Positions 11,746 to 13,020 of a stretch of 13,020 nt of DNA are shown here, in pieces. Position 1 is the first letter of the stretch. Every line of letters begins with the position of its first letter. Source of the stretch: an uncultured Bifidobacterium sp. (lineage in GTDB: Bacteria; Actinomycetota; Actinomycetes; Actinomycetales; Bifidobacteriaceae); assembly GCF_949292005.1 (NCBI RefSeq), contig NZ_CASEXV010000043.1:1-13020 (forward strand). Reading direction: 5' to 3'. The notes beneath the pieces were generated by a model, which did no database searches, had not been told where the DNA came from, and saw only the letters and a list, made by a program, of their open reading frames with translations. The translations under genes were made by a program, and so were the position numbers.

Positions 11746-13020
11746 GCGCCCAGCAGCGCCGTCTCACTGCCACGGGACACGTCCACCACCGCGCCAGCCA
11801 AGTGGATATGCGATTCCAGATCGGGGTCGTCGTGAAGAATCCTCTCGGCGTCGGCCCGAGCCTCCCTGATCACGGATGCGTCGGCCACGACACGCAGAAG
11901 CTTGAAACCTGACCTCAACCCGGATTGAGCATCACCCAGTACATCCCCCGCGCCACGCAGCTCAAGATCGGCGGCAGCGATGCGGGCTCCGTCCATCGTC
12001 GTGCGAACCACCTCAAGCCGCTGCTGGGCGATGCTTCCCGGTTCGGCGCGCGACACCAAAAAAGCCCACGCGTCCGTTCCTCCACGCCCAACGCGGCCAC
12101 GCAACTGATGCAGCTGCGACAGCCCAAATCGGTCAGCGTCGAAAACGACGACGCAGCTTGCCTGAGGAACATCCACGCCCACCTCGACCACCGTCGTGGA
12201 CACCAGAACCGGCGTCTTCCCCGAGGCGAACCGAGCCATCACCTCGTCCTTGGTGGCGTCGTCGTCCCGCCCCGTCAACGTCGCGATGGGAATTCCCGCG
12301 AACTGGGGAAGTGCGGCAAGACGGCCGGCCATCTGCCTAACCGCGTGAAGTGGAGGACGGGGCGCTTCACCGTTCTCCTCCCCATCACCGATGGCTGAGG
12401 GAACCCGAACCTCCTCGAAGCCATCATCATCCATGACGTCCAAACCCCCGGCGGCACCAGAGACCCCGACTCCATCGCCCCCTCCGGAACCGTCTGATTT
12501 CCCAACGCCCACGTGACGACCATCAGGCACGCTGCCGTCGGAATCATCGGAGTCGATTCGCGGACAGATGATGTACGCCCGCTCCCCGGCCTCGACGCGC
12601 GCACGAATATGGGCGAACATCCTACCCATCATGGGGGCGTCCTCCTCGGGGACGACCACCGTATTCACCGGTCTGCGCCCATGCGGAAGCTCTGTGAGCT
12701 CGGATACGTCCAGATCCCCGAACCAAGTCATCGCCGCCGTGCGGGGAATCGGCGTGGCCGTCATCACCAACAGATGCGGACGACGGCCATCCGCGTCCCG
12801 GCTGAGAGACCCCCGTTGCTCCACACCGAATCGGTGCTGTTCGTCTATCACGACGATGGCGACGTCCGGCGCTTGGAACGACCGCGAGAACACCGCATGC
12901 GTGGCGACGATCAGCGCCGGCTCCCCCGACGCCACGGCGGCGAGCACACGCCGCCTCAGCGCCAGCCTCATACCGCCCGTGACGAGGTGCAGTGGCACGT
13001 GCAATCCCGCGGCTGCCATC
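11742..13020 (-). CDS. recG: ATP-dependent DNA helicase RecG, C-terminal part
   Basis: At least 425 C-terminal residues of RecG are present; the wedge domain, Walker A motif and the rest of the N-terminus lie beyond the right edge, so the Met near 13019 is internal. RecG is the superfamily 2 translocase that remodels stalled forks and branched DNA. Visible motifs, in window numbering: LIVATHAVF (36-44), motif II DEQHRFGVEQR (59-69), motif III MTATPIPRT (86-94), VLVSTTVVEVGVDVPQAS (271-288), and motif VI QLHQLRGRVGRG (302-313). Then come DLELRGAGDVLGDAQSG (351-367) and the family C-terminus. Between YIICPRI and HAVRQMAGRL is a Gly/Asp/Ser-rich insertion of about 68 residues (about 156-223) that is far longer than in E. 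coli RecG. It is the upstream gene of recG-rsmD, coupled through an ATGA overlap. Confidence 0.95.
   Translation of the reverse strand, partial: MAAAGLHVPLHLVTGGMRLALRRRVLAAVASGEPALIVATHAVFSRSFQAPDVAIVVIDEQHRFGVEQRGSLSRDADGRRPHLLVMTATPIPRTAAMTWFGDLDVSELTELPHGRRPVNTVVVPEEDAPMMGRMFAHIRARVEAGERAYIICPRIDSDDSDGSVPDGRHVGVGKSDGSGGGDGVGVSGAAGGLDVMDDDGFEEVRVPSAIGDGEENGEAPRPPLHAVRQMAGRLAALPQFAGIPIATLTGRDDDATKDEVMARFASGKTPVLVSTTVVEVGVDVPQASCVVVFDADRFGLSQLHQLRGRVGRGGTDAWAFLVSRAEPGSIAQQRLEVVRTTMDGARIAAADLELRGAGDVLGDAQSGLRSGFKLLRVVADASVIREARADAERILHDDPDLESHIHLAGAVVDVSRGSETALLGA

Noticed and set aside
1..13020. Mobile element, prophage, CRISPR array, tRNA or rRNA gene
   Set aside because: No transposase, integrase, regularly spaced repeats, tRNA-like folds or rRNA sequence were recognised; the genes are uniformly core and similar in composition.

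Overview
The window is GC-rich, densely packed core chromosome. I read it as an actinobacterium, most likely Bifidobacterium or a close relative. The basis is the gene order (ilvB-ilvN, an Uup-like ABC-F ATPase, cysS, ffh, then rpsP-khpA-rimM-trmD facing recG-rsmD) and actinobacterial sequence variants such as DEPGNDLD in the ABC-F protein and PHIGH in CysS. This is recall of family features, not a database search. I see no tRNA, rRNA, CRISPR array, insertion sequence, prophage or toxin-antitoxin pair, and no gene-free stretch above 300 bases (largest gap 1112-1284, 173 bases).

Layout. 1-1111 (+): the 3' end of ilvB and complete ilvN, the two subunits of acetohydroxyacid synthase. They end at a very strong hairpin (1185-1243) shared with the convergent minus-strand unit. 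1285-4161 (-): a stand-alone class I glutamine amidotransferase, then a two-domain ABC-F ATPase. 4252-8789 (+): cysS (cysteinyl-tRNA synthetase), ffh (SRP GTPase), and an unnamed membrane-anchored endonuclease/exonuclease/phosphatase-fold protein 15 bases after ffh. 8769-11158 (+): a well-formed promoter inside the 3' end of that gene drives the ribosome/tRNA maturation operon rpsP-khpA-rimM-trmD. 13020-11128 (-): recG (N-terminus outside the window) and rsmD, coupled by an ATGA overlap, converging on trmD with a 31-base tail-to-tail coding overlap.

How the genes fit together. Most of the window serves translation and protein targeting: charging of tRNA-Cys, SRP, ribosomal protein S16, the 30S maturation factor RimM, tRNA m1G37 and 16S m2G966 methylation, a KH RNA chaperone and a ribosome-associated ABC-F ATPase. 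Branched-chain amino acid synthesis and DNA repair lie at the two ends.

No wholly new system is evident. The points worth a second look are: a 15-bp hairpin in the first codons of rimM; a TTG-initiated rpsP with a roughly 120-base foldable leader; the trmD/rsmD overlap; acidic or low-complexity insertions in at least five otherwise conserved enzymes, some carrying short in-frame tandem repeats; a Glu at the position I align with the catalytic Asp of TrmD; and the uncharacterised membrane EEP protein tied to ffh.
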